DNA of 64,000 nucleotides from CAVRXT01 sp049644285 (GTDB lineage: Bacteria; Acidobacteriota; Terriglobia; Acidiferrales; UBA7541), in contig JBARRP010000107.1 in the NCBI GenBank assembly GCA_049644285.1, positions 19,243-83,242 of the forward strand, in the 5' to 3' direction. Of the stretch, positions 26,237 through 35,482 are shown one piece after another (the stretch's first letter is position 1; each line of letters begins with the position of its first letter). The notes below the pieces were generated by a model. That model saw only the letters and a list, made by a program, of their open reading frames with translations, was not told the origin of the DNA and did no database searches. The translations under genes were made by a program, and so were the position numbers.

Positions 26237-27295
26237 CTATTGACCGAGTTCCAGAATCCTGAACGTGCCTGCAATCGGCTGTGGCCGCGGGTGAGGATTC
26301 TCGGCAGTGGGCGTCCCCGGTTTAAGGTCCGAGGTCACGACAAACACATGGTGGGTCTTCAGATCGAGTGCCATGGTCCGCGCGCCGAACTCTGTCTTGA
26401 CATTCTCCACCGTGCTGAACTTATCAGGCGAATCCTCATGGACGACGCTGAGCACGCCTTCGCGGCACGAGGCGAACGCAAAGCCCGTGGCCGGATCGAA
26501 CGCATCGGCGTCCACGTCCTCCCCGATCGCCGGCGTTGCAATCACTTTGCCGGTATCTGCATCGGTAACCGCGATCACCTTGCTGTCGCTGCAGCCGCTG
26601 AAGATGCGCCGAGTTTTGGTGTCCATGGCGATACCAGACGGCCCCTCGCAGCCCGCCAGCGGATAGGTGTGCTTGACGGCCAGCGACTGCGCGTCAAATT
26701 CGACCAGCGAATTCTTGTCTTCGATGTTCACGAAGATGCTGCCCTTGCCGTCCAGCACCGGCGTCTCGGGTTTGCCGCCGAGCGCTACCGTGCCGACAAC
26801 CTGTCCACTCGACGCGTCAATCGCTGTGGCGTTGGCGCTTCGGCCGTTGAAGGTGAAGACGCGCTTGGTCGCCGGGTCGTAAAGGATGGAGTCTGGGTTT
26901 TCTCCAGTCGTCTTGACCTTGGTGCTGGGCTGGAGCGTTTTCGGGTCGAAAATCGTGACACTCGCCTCGCCGCCGTTGCTGGTAAAGCCCTTGCCGAGGT
27001 CGGGCGCGAGCGCGATGCCGTGCACGCCTTTCGTGTCCGGAATGTCGCCGACGACCTTCAAGCTGTCCTCGTCGACAACCATAACGTGCGACCCGCGCGA
27101 AAGATAAATGCGCTTCGCAGCGGGATCCACCGTCAAGTAGTCCCATCCTCCGTCACCGCCGATAGTCACTTTTCGCAGCAAGTGATACCCGGAGCCCTGC
27201 GGAGCTGCGAAGACTCGGGTTCGCGAGATAACAAGCAACGACGCGGCAAGCAGGCAAGCCCAAAAGAACAATCCTAGAAACCGTCGTAGTGACAT
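26237..27295 (-). CDS. Exported YncE-like beta-propeller protein
   Basis: 352 residues with an N-terminal signal/anchor helix (about 8-25) and seven-bladed propeller repeats of the YVTN type. Examples are 'TVDPAAKRIYLSRGSHVMVV', 'LYDPATKRVFTFNGRSANAT' and 'MDTKTRRIFSGCSDSKVIAV'. These proteins have no assigned catalytic function; some bind DNA or other ligands. A long noncoding stretch of about 300 bases separates it from the divergent amidohydrolase gene. Its 3' end faces the xdhC-like gene. Confidence 0.87.
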   Translation of the reverse strand: MSLRRFLGLFFWACLLAASLLVISRTRVFAAPQGSGYHLLRKVTIGGDGGWDYLTVDPAAKRIYLSRGSHVMVVDEDSLKVVGDIPDTKGVHGIALAPDLGKGFTSNGGEASVTIFDPKTLQPSTKVKTTGENPDSILYDPATKRVFTFNGRSANATAIDASSGQVVGTVALGGKPETPVLDGKGSIFVNIEDKNSLVEFDAQSLAVKHTYPLAGCEGPSGIAMDTKTRRIFSGCSDSKVIAVTDADTGKVIATPAIGEDVDADAFDPATGFAFASCREGVLSVVHEDSPDKFSTVENVKTEFGARTMALDLKTHHVFVVTSDLKPGTPTAENPHPRPQPIAGTFRILELGQ

Positions 27296-27599
27296 GGCGC
27301 ATTCCTCCTCACAGGCTTTCTTCGATCCGACACACTAGCCTTGTTCGCGGCAGACCTCAAGTGCAATCGGCTGCCGCGACAATCTATCTTTCCTTTCTGA
27401 AAATAATCTGAAGAACCGCAGAGATTCCAACAAACTGTAAGGACGCTTAAGGCCAGGGTCCGGTTACATTCGATGACACGCGCCCGCGACCTTCACCCCA
27501 ACGCAGCGAGGGGCCCTAGCGATCGGAACCCAACCGGTGTAAGCTCGCGCCCATCCACTACACCTCGCCGGTTTCGACTGGCGCACGAGGAGCGAAGCG
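27296..27599. other. Divergent intergenic region of 304 bases
   Basis: Holds the promoters of the YncE-like gene (minus) and the amidohydrolase gene (plus). No coding frame or clear repeat was recognised. A ribosome site GAGGAG lies at its right end. Confidence 0.4.
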
Positions 27600-28748
27600 A
27601 TGAAGAAGCATAACGGGCGCGACTGGGGAAACGGGCTGTCGCGTCGGCGAGTCCTTCAGGCGGGATTGGCCGCTGCCGTGTCCGGCGCGATGCCCGGCTT
27701 AGACGACGCGCTCGCCAAAAGCCAGGCCCAAGCGGAAGGCCAAGGGATGCGTGTGGCCGGAGTGCGCGCCGTAGACATTCACTCCCACTATTTCCCCGAG
27801 GCTTATCTCAACGTCTTTAACGAAGACGGGAAGCGCTTGAACGCCGAATACCGCATGACGGACCAGGGGTTCTTCTATAAGGCGCCGAACGCGCCCAACG
27901 TCGCTGGGCCGTTGCCGACCAAGTTCATGGACCTGAAGCAGCGCATCGCCGAGATGGACCAGCAAGGCGTGGCAGTCCAGGCGGTGTCGCTCACCGCCCC
28001 GATGGTCTATTGGGGCGACGCGGAACTCGACCACAAGCTTGCCACGGCGTGGAACGATGCGGCCACCGCTGCGCACCAGGCCTACCCTACCCGGCTCGTC
28101 GCCTTCTGTACCCTGCCAATGCTCTATCCCGACCGCGCCATCGACGAGCTAAACCGGGCCAGCAAGCTGCCGGGCATTCGCGGCGTTTATATGGGCACCA
28201 ACGTTAACAACAAAGATCTCTCCGATCCGCTCTTCGAGCCGATCTGGACGCGTATCGAGCAGCTCGATCTGCCGGTCTTCCTGCATCCGCTGCAGACCGT
28301 CGGCGGCGAGCGCTTGCGCAAGTATTACTTTGCGAACCTGCTGGGCAATCCGATCGACACGGCGATCGCCGCCTGTCACCTCATCTTCGGCGGCGTGCTC
28401 GACCGTCATCCAAAGCTCCGCATCGGCCTTCCCCACGGGGGTGGCGCTCTCCTCATCCTGATGGGCCGGGTTGACCACGGCTGGCAAGTGCGCCCGGAAG
28501 CAAAACAACTTCCGAAGGCGCCCAGCAGTTATCTCGACAGATTTTTCTACGATACCATCGTGCACTCGAAGGACGTCATGGAGTTCGTGATCCAGGAGGT
28601 GGGCGCCGAGCGCGTCATGGTCGGCAGCGACTACTGCTTCGAGATGGGCTATGAGCGCCCCATTCAGTTTCTCGAGCAGATCAACCTGACGAGCGACCAG
28701 CGCAAGATGATCCTCGGCGGGACGGCGGCGAAGCTTCTGAAACTCTGA
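27600..28748 (+). CDS. Tat-exported amidohydrolase (ACMSD-like family)
   Basis: 382 residues. 'LSRRRVLQAGLAAAVSGAMP' is a Tat signal. The amidohydrolase-2 domain starts with 'VDIHSHYFPEAY' (HxH metal ligands, about residue 60), has the middle histidines in 'LPVFLHPLQTVGG' and 'GLPHGGGALLILMGR' and the aspartate in 'VMVGSDYCFEMGY'. Related to 2-amino-3-carboxymuconate semialdehyde decarboxylase and 5-carboxyvanillate or resorcylate decarboxylases. The exported location is unusual for ACMSD itself. It converges with the MFS transporter gene, 32 bases apart. Confidence 0.9.
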   Translation: MKKHNGRDWGNGLSRRRVLQAGLAAAVSGAMPGLDDALAKSQAQAEGQGMRVAGVRAVDIHSHYFPEAYLNVFNEDGKRLNAEYRMTDQGFFYKAPNAPNVAGPLPTKFMDLKQRIAEMDQQGVAVQAVSLTAPMVYWGDAELDHKLATAWNDAATAAHQAYPTRLVAFCTLPMLYPDRAIDELNRASKLPGIRGVYMGTNVNNKDLSDPLFEPIWTRIEQLDLPVFLHPLQTVGGERLRKYYFANLLGNPIDTAIAACHLIFGGVLDRHPKLRIGLPHGGGALLILMGRVDHGWQVRPEAKQLPKAPSSYLDRFFYDTIVHSKDVMEFVIQEVGAERVMVGSDYCFEMGYERPIQFLEQINLTSDQRKMILGGTAAKLLKL

Positions 28749-28780
28749 TCCTCGCGGCGCTTCCTCTCGCTTCTTTCCCC

Positions 28781-30094
28781 TCAGGCAGGCAAGGGCTTGC
28801 CCTTAGTCTCCTCGCCGAACGGCAAGAGCAACAGCCCTAGGGCGAAGGCCAAAGACGTCAAAGCCACCGGAGTCCCGAGAGTCCCATAGTGACGAATTCC
28901 GGCGCCCACCAGAAATGTGAGCCCCGCGCCCGCGAAGCGTCCGATGTTCGTCGTAAACGCAAAAGCGCTGACCCGGCATTCGGTTCCGTACTGTTCCGGT
29001 AGCCAAAATGAATAGACCACGAAATTCGCTCCGCCCAAGCCGAGAAAGAAAGCGCACACCATGAACCACCCGAGGGCGTCTTTCTCCATGTAGAAAACAT
29101 GGCCGAATGCCAGCCAGAGAAAGACGAGCATCAAGGTGAAAAAGACGGCCAGTGTAGTCCTTCGGCTCAGCGATTTGGCGAGCAGCGGCGTAACCAACGC
29201 GCCGAGAACCGTCCCGATTCCCAGCAGCGCCGTCGAATAGGACGCTAACCGCGCCGCTTGCATCGCAGTCTCACCCGTCCGCTGCGCGATGTAGGTGACT
29301 GCCGCCGGCACGTAAACCGACCCCGCCCACAAGCCAACAATGGATGCGATCAAGTAGATGGAGTTGAGGATCGTCCGGCGGCGATACCGCGGCGAAAAGA
29401 GTTCCAGGAAGGAGCCGCGCATCGTTAATTTCTCACCGAGTGCTTCCTGTTTGTTTTTCCAGCGAGCCGGCTCGTGCACGCGATTGTAAAAGAACGCCAC
29501 CAGGATCGCCGGGGCTCCGCCCACGACGAACATGTATCTCCAGCCGAAGCGGCTGCCGATGAAGTAGTTGGCTATCGCGGCCAGTAGAAAACCGATGTAG
29601 AAGCCGGTGTGCATTAAACAGACGCCCCACGTTCGGCGCTCTTCTGGCCACTCTTCGGAAATCAGCGAAGCCCCAATCGACCATTCCCCGCCAATCCCTA
29701 CACCCGCCAAAAACCGGAACAGCGCTAGCGTCCAAACGCCTGTGGAGAGAGCGGCCAGAAACGTAAAGACCGAAAACCAGAGTATGGTTACCATCAGCAT
29801 TCGCGCACGGCCGAAGCGGTCGGCGATGGGTCCCCAGACCAGAGCGATTCCCCACCCGACCATGAAAAGCGCGAAGAGCAGTCCGCCGTAAAATCCAACA
29901 TTGGCGGTAGTGGCAGGAATTCCAGACCTGGGCAAAAGATCGCGCAACGCCGGAACCAGAACGAGCGCATAGATGAAACCATCCATCCCGTCCATGGTCC
30001 ACCCGCCCCAAGCGGCCAAGAATCCGCGCCACTGATTGGCGGTCAGCCGCGCTTTGGGCAATGGCAGCGCAGATTCCACGCTGGCGTCACTCAT
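28781..30094 (-). CDS. MFS transporter (AAHS/aromatic acid-type)
   Basis: 437 residues with twelve predicted helices. The loop 2-3 motif is 'GPIADRFGRARML' and the 4-5 region has 'FLAGVGIGGEWSIGASLISE', characteristic of metabolite:H+ and aromatic-acid:H+ symporters. The first helix includes 'TMDGMDGFIYALVL', with the acidic residues typical of the group. A close paralogue, roughly three quarters identical by eye, is at 47514-48806. It is surrounded by two amidohydrolase genes, suggesting it takes up their substrate. The ATG is preceded by GAGGAAG. Confidence 0.92.
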   Translation of the reverse strand: MSDASVESALPLPKARLTANQWRGFLAAWGGWTMDGMDGFIYALVLVPALRDLLPRSGIPATTANVGFYGGLLFALFMVGWGIALVWGPIADRFGRARMLMVTILWFSVFTFLAALSTGVWTLALFRFLAGVGIGGEWSIGASLISEEWPEERRTWGVCLMHTGFYIGFLLAAIANYFIGSRFGWRYMFVVGGAPAILVAFFYNRVHEPARWKNKQEALGEKLTMRGSFLELFSPRYRRRTILNSIYLIASIVGLWAGSVYVPAAVTYIAQRTGETAMQAARLASYSTALLGIGTVLGALVTPLLAKSLSRRTTLAVFFTLMLVFLWLAFGHVFYMEKDALGWFMVCAFFLGLGGANFVVYSFWLPEQYGTECRVSAFAFTTNIGRFAGAGLTFLVGAGIRHYGTLGTPVALTSLAFALGLLLLPFGEETKGKPLPA

Positions 30095-30168
30095 CAGAAG
30101 GTCTTCCTCGGCGGGTAAGTATACACTTTCCTCAAGAAGCCGCGTGGCCGCAGAGAATGCACTGTTGC

Positions 30169-31266
30169 CTACTTGGTTTGTGTAATCGGGAAAATGTGAA
30201 GAGCGTTTTCCGCGCCGATCTTGCGACTCAAATCGCCGGGAAGCTGATTAAGCAAGAGCACCGCCATCTTCCAGCGCTGTGGACCCGTCATCGGTCGTCC
30301 GGAAGCGTAGTGCTGGTCAGTGCCGATAACGAATCTGTCGGGAAAATCCCGAAAGAGTTTCAGCCATTCCGGCTTGATTTTGCCGTCTGCGATAGGCGGA
30401 TTCTTGCCCAGGCTCAGAGGATCGATCTTGACTTCCATGTACAGGTTGGAATGCGCCTTGAGTAGGCGGCGGCAAAGGTCAGGCGTCCGATATCCGGTAT
30501 TGTCCGACCCTGCGTGCGCCCAGAGGATTTTGGCGCGCGGGTTATGATCGAGCAGTCGTTCGAATGCTGCGACGTTTTCATGAAGCTGCGGCGGATTGGG
30601 TGGCGACCGAAGGTCCAGCGGCAACGCCATCGCTTGAGGGACCACTTCCGAATGAATGTCGATGGGAACGCCGTGATCGGCCGCAATGTCCGCCAGCAGC
30701 AGAAACAACGGATGGTCCGGCGGCGCGTATTCATAAGCCTGCCCCGGCAAGAACGAAAGATGTTCGGCAGTCACCTCGCCGAAGCCCACTGCGCCATCGC
30801 GTAGAATTTGCTCCGCGCGCTCCTTAAACTTCCGCTGAACTTCCGTGCCCACGTCACCCGAACGCACCGCTTCCTGAATCATGGGATTCAGGCTCCCTCC
30901 GCCTCCCTGAAACGCCAGTTTGTCCGGATGCTTCTTCACAACAGCCATAAAAGCTTCCTGGTCGAATCGGTTCGGATCATCCGGCCGAAACGGTCCCGGA
31001 AGAAAGATCAGCTTCCCGGCGTTCTCTTCGCTCATCTCCCGAAGCGCGGCCTCGACCTCCGCGCCGGGGTCCGAGAGAATCTTCGCGTCGAAATGAGCGT
31101 GCGAATCGGTATAGGGAGACACCGCCGCCACCGGCGCTGTCTCTGCCGCGTTGCGTTGCGCCCCTCGGGTAGGCTGCCGCATCCCGCGGCGCGGCAGACC
31201 GGCGACGAGGAACAGTGCGTTGAACCCGAGTGTCATAGCACAAAGTCTTCTTTGAGATCCGCTCAT
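30169..31266 (-). CDS. Exported amidohydrolase-family protein
   Basis: About 365 residues from MSGSQRRLCAMTL, with an N-terminal hydrophobic signal segment. The TIM-barrel features are 'YTDSHAHFDAKIL' (HxH), 'DHGVPIDIHSEV', 'ILWAHAGSDNTGYRTPD' and the aspartate in 'DRFVIGTDQHYASGR'. It belongs to the amidohydrolase-2 superfamily but is distant from its four neighbours in the window. GGGGA is near the ATG; the frame stays open 135 bases further without a ribosome site. It ends 74 bases before the MFS gene, same strand, so co-transcription is likely. Confidence 0.82.
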   Translation of the reverse strand: MSGSQRRLCAMTLGFNALFLVAGLPRRGMRQPTRGAQRNAAETAPVAAVSPYTDSHAHFDAKILSDPGAEVEAALREMSEENAGKLIFLPGPFRPDDPNRFDQEAFMAVVKKHPDKLAFQGGGGSLNPMIQEAVRSGDVGTEVQRKFKERAEQILRDGAVGFGEVTAEHLSFLPGQAYEYAPPDHPLFLLLADIAADHGVPIDIHSEVVPQAMALPLDLRSPPNPPQLHENVAAFERLLDHNPRAKILWAHAGSDNTGYRTPDLCRRLLKAHSNLYMEVKIDPLSLGKNPPIADGKIKPEWLKLFRDFPDRFVIGTDQHYASGRPMTGPQRWKMAVLLLNQLPGDLSRKIGAENALHIFPITQTK

Positions 31267-31636
31267 TGCAGTCCCCCTCGATTGGCACGATCGTACGAAG
31301 ATTCGTTTGTAGCTCACGCCCGCCCTGAGGTCCACCGCTGGGTCCCACCCGGCGATCTTTGCCGGGTTGACGTGAGGCTTTGCCGTGAACCGTCGCCACA
31401 TGCCACCACCATACCAGAACTCGTCTGATTCTCGGTCCTTCGGTTTCTCTGTGCTCTCTGAGTCTCTCCGTGTTCTCTGTGAAATGTTTAGGTTTTCTGC
31501 TAGGCTGATGCCGATTTTTTGCCGTTTGTACGTCCGAGGTTGCCCGTCGGAAGCCGCTGAGGTTGCTCCTCAAGCGCTGTCGCACCGAGCCCTGAAGCGC
31601 GGCTTCTGAGCAGAGTCGGATAAAGGAGACTTGACG
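31267..31636. other. Divergent intergenic region of 370 bases
   Basis: Between the amidohydrolase (minus) and symporter (plus) genes. Around 31437-31490 there is a degenerate CTCTGTG-type tandem pattern (CTCTGTGCTCTCTGAGTCTCTCC...), a kind of low-complexity repeat. Otherwise nothing was recognised. Confidence 0.4.
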
Positions 31637-32905
31637 ATGGGAGCGGTCCCAAGCGCGCGCAAGAAACCCTTCTACAGGACGCTCTCCGGCCAGGTACTGA
31701 TCGCCATTGCCATCGCCATCGTGTTCGGCTATTTCTTCCCGACCAAAGCCATTGCCATGAAGCCGCTCGGCGATGCCTTTATCCGGCTGATCACCATGAT
31801 CATCGCGCTGATCATTTTCTGCACCGTGGTAACCGGCATCGCCCGGATGGAGGATATGAAAAAGGTCGGCCGGGTCGGCGGGAAGGCGTTGCTGTATTTC
31901 GAAGGCGTGTCCACCCTGGCGCTGATCATCGGCCTGGTAGTCGCCAACTTGGCGCACACCGGCGCCGGTTTCAATGTGTCACCCGCCCAACTCGACGCGA
32001 AGGCCGTGGCGGGTTATGCCGGCGCGGCAAAGTCACAGAGCGTCACCGAGTTTCTGATGCACATCATCCCCACCACCGTCGTCGACGCCTTTGCCAAGGG
32101 AGACATCCTCGAGGTTGTGTTTATTGCGCTCCTGTTCGGTTTCGCTTTATCGGCTGTCGGACAACGCGGCAAGCCTCTCGTCGATCTGATCGACGCGCTG
32201 ACCTATGGCGTGTTCGGGGTGGTCAATATCGTGATGAAGTTTGCTCCCATCGGCGCGTTCGGCGCCATGGCCTTCACGGTCGGCAACTATGGCCTCGCTT
32301 CGCTCGGACCACTGGTCAAACTCATCGCCACGTTCTGGATCACTTCCCTTCTGTTCGTGCTGATCATAATGGGCGCGATTGCCTGGGCGGCCGGATTCAA
32401 CATCCTGAAGTTCCTCGTATATATCAAGGAAGAGATCCTGCTCGTGCTGGCCACAAGTTCGTCCGAGCCGGCTTTGCCCACACTAATGGAAAAGATGGAA
32501 AAGCTCGGCTGCTCGAAGGCGCTCGTCGGCCTGGTAGTGCCCACCGGCTACGCGTTTAACACCGACGGTAGCAGCCTCTACATGACCATGGCCGCGCTTT
32601 TCGTAGCCCAAGCCACCAACACGCCCTTGACGCTGCGGCAACAGCTCACGATTCTCGCCGTCGCGGTTCTCACCTCCAAGGGCGCCAGCGGCGTCCAAGG
32701 CGCGGCGTTCATCGCGCTCGTGGGCACGCTGACAGTCATTCCCACAATTCCGGTAGCAGGCATGGCCCTCATTCTCGGAATCGATCGTTTCATGAGCATG
32801 TGCCGCGCCGCAGTAAACATGATCGGCAACGGCGTCGCCACAGTTGTAGTAGCGCGTTGGGAACACGAGCTCCCCCGCGACGCCTTGCAGAAAAATCTCG
32901 CCTGA
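31637..32905 (+). CDS. Dicarboxylate/amino acid:cation symporter (DAACS family)
   Basis: About 422 residues, an inner-membrane secondary transporter for C4-dicarboxylates or acidic amino acids driven by H+ or Na+. The substrate/ion-binding signatures are 'VLATSSSEPALPTLMEKME' (serine-rich hairpin HP1), 'VVPTGYAFNTDGSSLYMTMA' (TM7 NTDG) and 'ASGVQGAAFIALVGTL' (HP2), with 'AVNMIGNGVATVVVARWE' in TM8. This corresponds to DctA/GltP proteins. The ATG at 31637 is preceded by AAAGGAG at eight bases, better than the TTG at 31631. It stands alone facing away from the MFS/amidohydrolase genes. Confidence 0.93.
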   Translation: MGAVPSARKKPFYRTLSGQVLIAIAIAIVFGYFFPTKAIAMKPLGDAFIRLITMIIALIIFCTVVTGIARMEDMKKVGRVGGKALLYFEGVSTLALIIGLVVANLAHTGAGFNVSPAQLDAKAVAGYAGAAKSQSVTEFLMHIIPTTVVDAFAKGDILEVVFIALLFGFALSAVGQRGKPLVDLIDALTYGVFGVVNIVMKFAPIGAFGAMAFTVGNYGLASLGPLVKLIATFWITSLLFVLIIMGAIAWAAGFNILKFLVYIKEEILLVLATSSSEPALPTLMEKMEKLGCSKALVGLVVPTGYAFNTDGSSLYMTMAALFVAQATNTPLTLRQQLTILAVAVLTSKGASGVQGAAFIALVGTLTVIPTIPVAGMALILGIDRFMSMCRAAVNMIGNGVATVVVARWEHELPRDALQKNLA

Positions 32906-32930
32906 CGCTTTCCGGGTGCTCTGATGTGGA

Positions 32931-33572
32931 GTGCGGCAGCTTCTCCAGCAGGGGCATGAGGTCGCGCTGTTGACCATGCTCGACACTCGCAACCCGGCTT
33001 ATTTCCGGCATAACTCGAATGGTCATCGGAGGGGCGCACTCCGGAAATGGAGACGCGTCCTTCACCATCTCCAAGAACTGCGGCAACTGAACAGCGCTGA
33101 GGCGTATGGTTACATGGCGGACCGCATGAAGGCACTCTGGCGAACAGTTCGCAGAGACGCTTGGGAGCTTTCCACCGAGGTTCGCGCTCGCAGAAATGCT
33201 GGTCGGCTAACGGATTTCGAGCGAATTTTCTCCCTTGCCCTGAAGAATTATAACCCCGAGCCCTATCCAGGGCGGGTCGCCCTCTTCCGCGCCGACACAA
33301 AGTCAGACGAGGCCTTAAGTGGATGGCGCGACGTGATCACTGGTCCGGAGCAGGCGCATGTTGTTCCAGGCACTCACCTGGGAATGCTTGCGGACCCCAG
33401 CGTCCAACACTTGGCCAGCCGACTCGCCGCCTGTATTGACGAGGCAAGCGACCTTGTAACACGCTCCAACCGCTCCCCGGAAGAATTGCTCGGAGAGGTG
33501 GTACGGGAGCGCGAGTCTAGCAACGCCTATTCCCATGTAAACGCATTTTCTGAATCACTCAGAATCACTTGA
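32931..33572 (+). pseudogene. C-terminal fragment of a NRPS/PKS-type thioesterase domain
   Basis: The open frame begins in the middle of a thioesterase: 'RQLLQQGHEVALLTMLDTRN' normally follows the GxSxGG nucleophile elbow, which is missing. The rest fits the family: 'PGRVALFRADTK', 'GWRDVITGPEQAHVVPGTHL' with the catalytic histidine, then 'GMLADPSVQHLASRL'. An in-frame TGA at 32922 precedes it, and no other synthetase or thioesterase part is nearby. This is a relic of a biosynthetic gene, cut on its 5' side right after the symporter gene, perhaps by recombination. Confidence 0.72.
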
Positions 33573-33683
33573 GTCTGTTGAAGAAAGTATCGAGTCTCAC
33601 CTCCGCTTGGGCCACGGCCCCCAGTCGTACGAGGACCGATCCCTTGCGGCAACTAGCTGCTGAGCGAGAGCTCGATCGAGCTG

Positions 33684-34169
33684 CTACCCTTGTGCGCAGC
33701 GCCCGCCGACGGACCAAAACTCCGACTCTGTCCACGCGGCTCCATCAGCGGGAATCCGGATAGCTTCCCGGAAGCGGCCGGCGGTCAGGTTGTCGATCAG
33801 TGACCTCAAACGTTCGGTTTCGCTTTCGGCCGCTTCATCGCACGCATCGCATCCGCAGGTCGGGAAAGCGGTCATGCACCAGCGCCCGAAGCGGACGCGG
33901 ACCCCAGGGAAGGCCGAGAAAGTGACGACGATGGGCGCGGCACTGACGTCCCGCGGCACGAGGGTTACACTCGGGCGCGCCAGTTTGCAGCCCTCCTCCA
34001 GCTCGGGGTCGAGACCATACCCCTCCGCACGCTCGGCGTCGAACTCCAGCTCCAACCGGTCCAGTAACTCTGCCGCAACGTCGTGCAAGGATGCGAATCG
34101 CGCCGGGTTTGTGACGCGCGAATAAGCTTCTAGAGGCGGGCCCTGAGCCCCCCACCGACGCCCGTTCAT
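33684..34169 (-). CDS. DUF6226-like family protein
   Basis: 161 residues. The N-terminal 'AYSRVTNPARFASLHDVAAE' and later 'SAFPGVRVRFGRW' and 'FPTCGCDACDE' match what I recall of DUF6226, mostly known from actinobacteria. The three-cysteine cluster may bind metal. Function unknown. There is no signal peptide or membrane segment. The gene follows a thioesterase relic, so the surrounding ~1.3 kb may be transferred DNA. Confidence 0.65.
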   Translation of the reverse strand: MNGRRWGAQGPPLEAYSRVTNPARFASLHDVAAELLDRLELEFDAERAEGYGLDPELEEGCKLARPSVTLVPRDVSAAPIVVTFSAFPGVRVRFGRWCMTAFPTCGCDACDEAAESETERLRSLIDNLTAGRFREAIRIPADGAAWTESEFWSVGGRCAQG

Positions 34170-34278
34170 CTATTCCATTACTCCATTGAGTAACACGAGT
34201 CGGTAGCCCGAGTGGGATATCAGGCGGAACCTGATGTCTCATGCGTTCCACCCTCGCATGTGTTCGTTTAGGTGGACG

Positions 34279-34965
34279 CTATCTTGCGCACAATCCTTTC
34301 GGCGTCCAATCGGTCGCCATAATCGTCGCTTGTTGCGACGCGTCGTGCAAGATGAGCACCAATGATCGTCGCTGCTCCGTCCCCGTGACCGTGAGCTTCA
34401 TGGGCTGACCGCCCGGCACGATTACGCTGACTCCCTTTTGGCCCACCTGCTTGCCTCCCGGCGTTTCCAAGCATGTCTCTCCGCTTTCGGTGTACCAAGC
34501 TTCGGGCCCAGGATGACGGTGGATGCGCGTCTTCATCCCCGGAGTCATGATCGCTTCCATGTACTGCGCGATGTATTTCGTATCGGGGCTCACCACCAAC
34601 GGGCCGATTTCTGCGACACGCTCCCCGCCGGCCGGTCGCCATCCAGCCTCGCTGATCGTGAGCAGCCACACCTTCCCGAGCGCTTGAACCACTGTTCGGT
34701 CGGGGCCTTTGGACGCCTCGGCCTCGGCACGCGTCGCAAACTTGTCCAGGTGCCAGAAAATGGGCCGCTGCGGTAGCTGCCCCACTGGCTGATTGGCGAT
34801 GATCCAGCACCCTATTTCGTTTGTCCGTTCGCTAACAGGCAAGCAGTCCGCGTAGACAGCTTGTGCAGATGCAGAAGGAAGCGCGGCGAGTTCAATCATA
34901 CATAGAGCAGCCAAAGCCAATGCTTGATGTGCGAATCGCACCTTCGATATCCGGGAAATTGCCAT
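34279..34965 (-). CDS. Exported cupin-domain protein
   Basis: About 228 residues from MAISRISKVRF, with a signal peptide ending near 'LPSASAQA'. The first half (to about residue 115) has no recognised fold. The second half is a cupin barrel with the metal motif 'RIHRHPGPEAWYTESGET' (HxH...E) and 'VPGGQPMKLTVTG'. The active site, if any, is unknown. The 48-base N-terminal extension of the open frame lacks a signal, so the internal ATG was chosen. Confidence 0.75.
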   Translation of the reverse strand: MAISRISKVRFAHQALALAALCMIELAALPSASAQAVYADCLPVSERTNEIGCWIIANQPVGQLPQRPIFWHLDKFATRAEAEASKGPDRTVVQALGKVWLLTISEAGWRPAGGERVAEIGPLVVSPDTKYIAQYMEAIMTPGMKTRIHRHPGPEAWYTESGETCLETPGGKQVGQKGVSVIVPGGQPMKLTVTGTEQRRSLVLILHDASQQATIMATDWTPKGLCAR

Positions 34966-35052
34966 TTTAGAATCCTGACCTCCGAAGCGTAACAGGGGAA
35001 AGCAGTATTGCACTCGCTACCCTCGCGTCAAGAATTTTCGCGTTGTCGCTCA

Positions 35053-35372
35053 GGGCGGGTGGCACACCCTTTGCGCGGGAGGAGAGTCGGCTGCTCCATC
35101 CTTGGTTTCTAAGGGTGGGGCTTTTATCCGACGGGATCGTTCGCGCGTTGACACTAGCTGCGCGTGATGAAATGCAGGTATCCCTGACCGTAGTAACGCT
35201 TCAATTTCCTGGGCATAAGAAGCAGGGCCGAAAGCCCCACCCTCCCACACCGAGGATGCCGCACCCACACAGTACTCCCGAGTGAACTATTGCAGTGGTA
35301 TAATGCGCTCCTGCTGATGCCGGAGCGAGGGAGAATGCCCAAGCCCGCTGGGAAGGGTGCGCCACCCGCCAG
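35053..35372. repeat. REP-like inverted repeats bounding a RAYT relic
   Basis: Outer arms: GGCGGGTGGCACACCCTT at 35053-35070 and its complement with one mismatch at 35355-35372. Inner arms: AGGGTGGGGCTTTT near 35111 and GAAAGCCCCACCCT near 35222. GTGGCACACCC/GGGTGGGGC-type palindromes are typical of REP sequences next to RAYT genes. Confidence 0.7.
35154..35216 (-). pseudogene. Truncated REP-associated tyrosine transposase (RAYT) start
   Basis: The minus-strand frame reads MPRKLKRYYGQGYLHFITRS then stop. MPRxLKRYYGxGxLHFIT is the signature N-terminus of REP-associated tyrosine transposases (Y1 HUH family), which continue with a cysteine/tyrosine-rich segment. Here the gene ends after 20 codons, and the following DNA has no HUH motif or catalytic tyrosine. 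It is a relic kept inside its REP palindromes. Confidence 0.7.
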
Positions 35373-35482
35373 TTCGGTGATGCTCTAAATGGGCCCTTTC
35401 CATCAACACACATTTAGAGCAGCACCGCCAGTTCCAAGAACTTGATTTGAACCTAGATTGGAGAGATGATTTCACTTCCCTG

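Larger units (their letters stand above)
34966..35482. other. Intergenic region with REP/RAYT relic
   Basis: 517 bases between the cupin gene and the PIN-domain gene. It holds an outer inverted repeat (35053-35372), an inner inverted repeat and a truncated transposase start, all listed separately. A good extended -10 (TGGTATAAT, 35296-35304) points toward the PIN gene; its -35 is poor. Confidence 0.55.

Noticed and set aside
31437..31490. CTCTGTG-like tandem pattern considered as a CRISPR or direct-repeat array
   Set aside because: Units are short, degenerate and without unique spacers. No CRISPR array was found anywhere in the window.
33569..33763. 64-codon plus-strand frame after the thioesterase relic
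   Set aside because: Basic low-complexity translation overlapping the end of the DUF6226 gene; no support.
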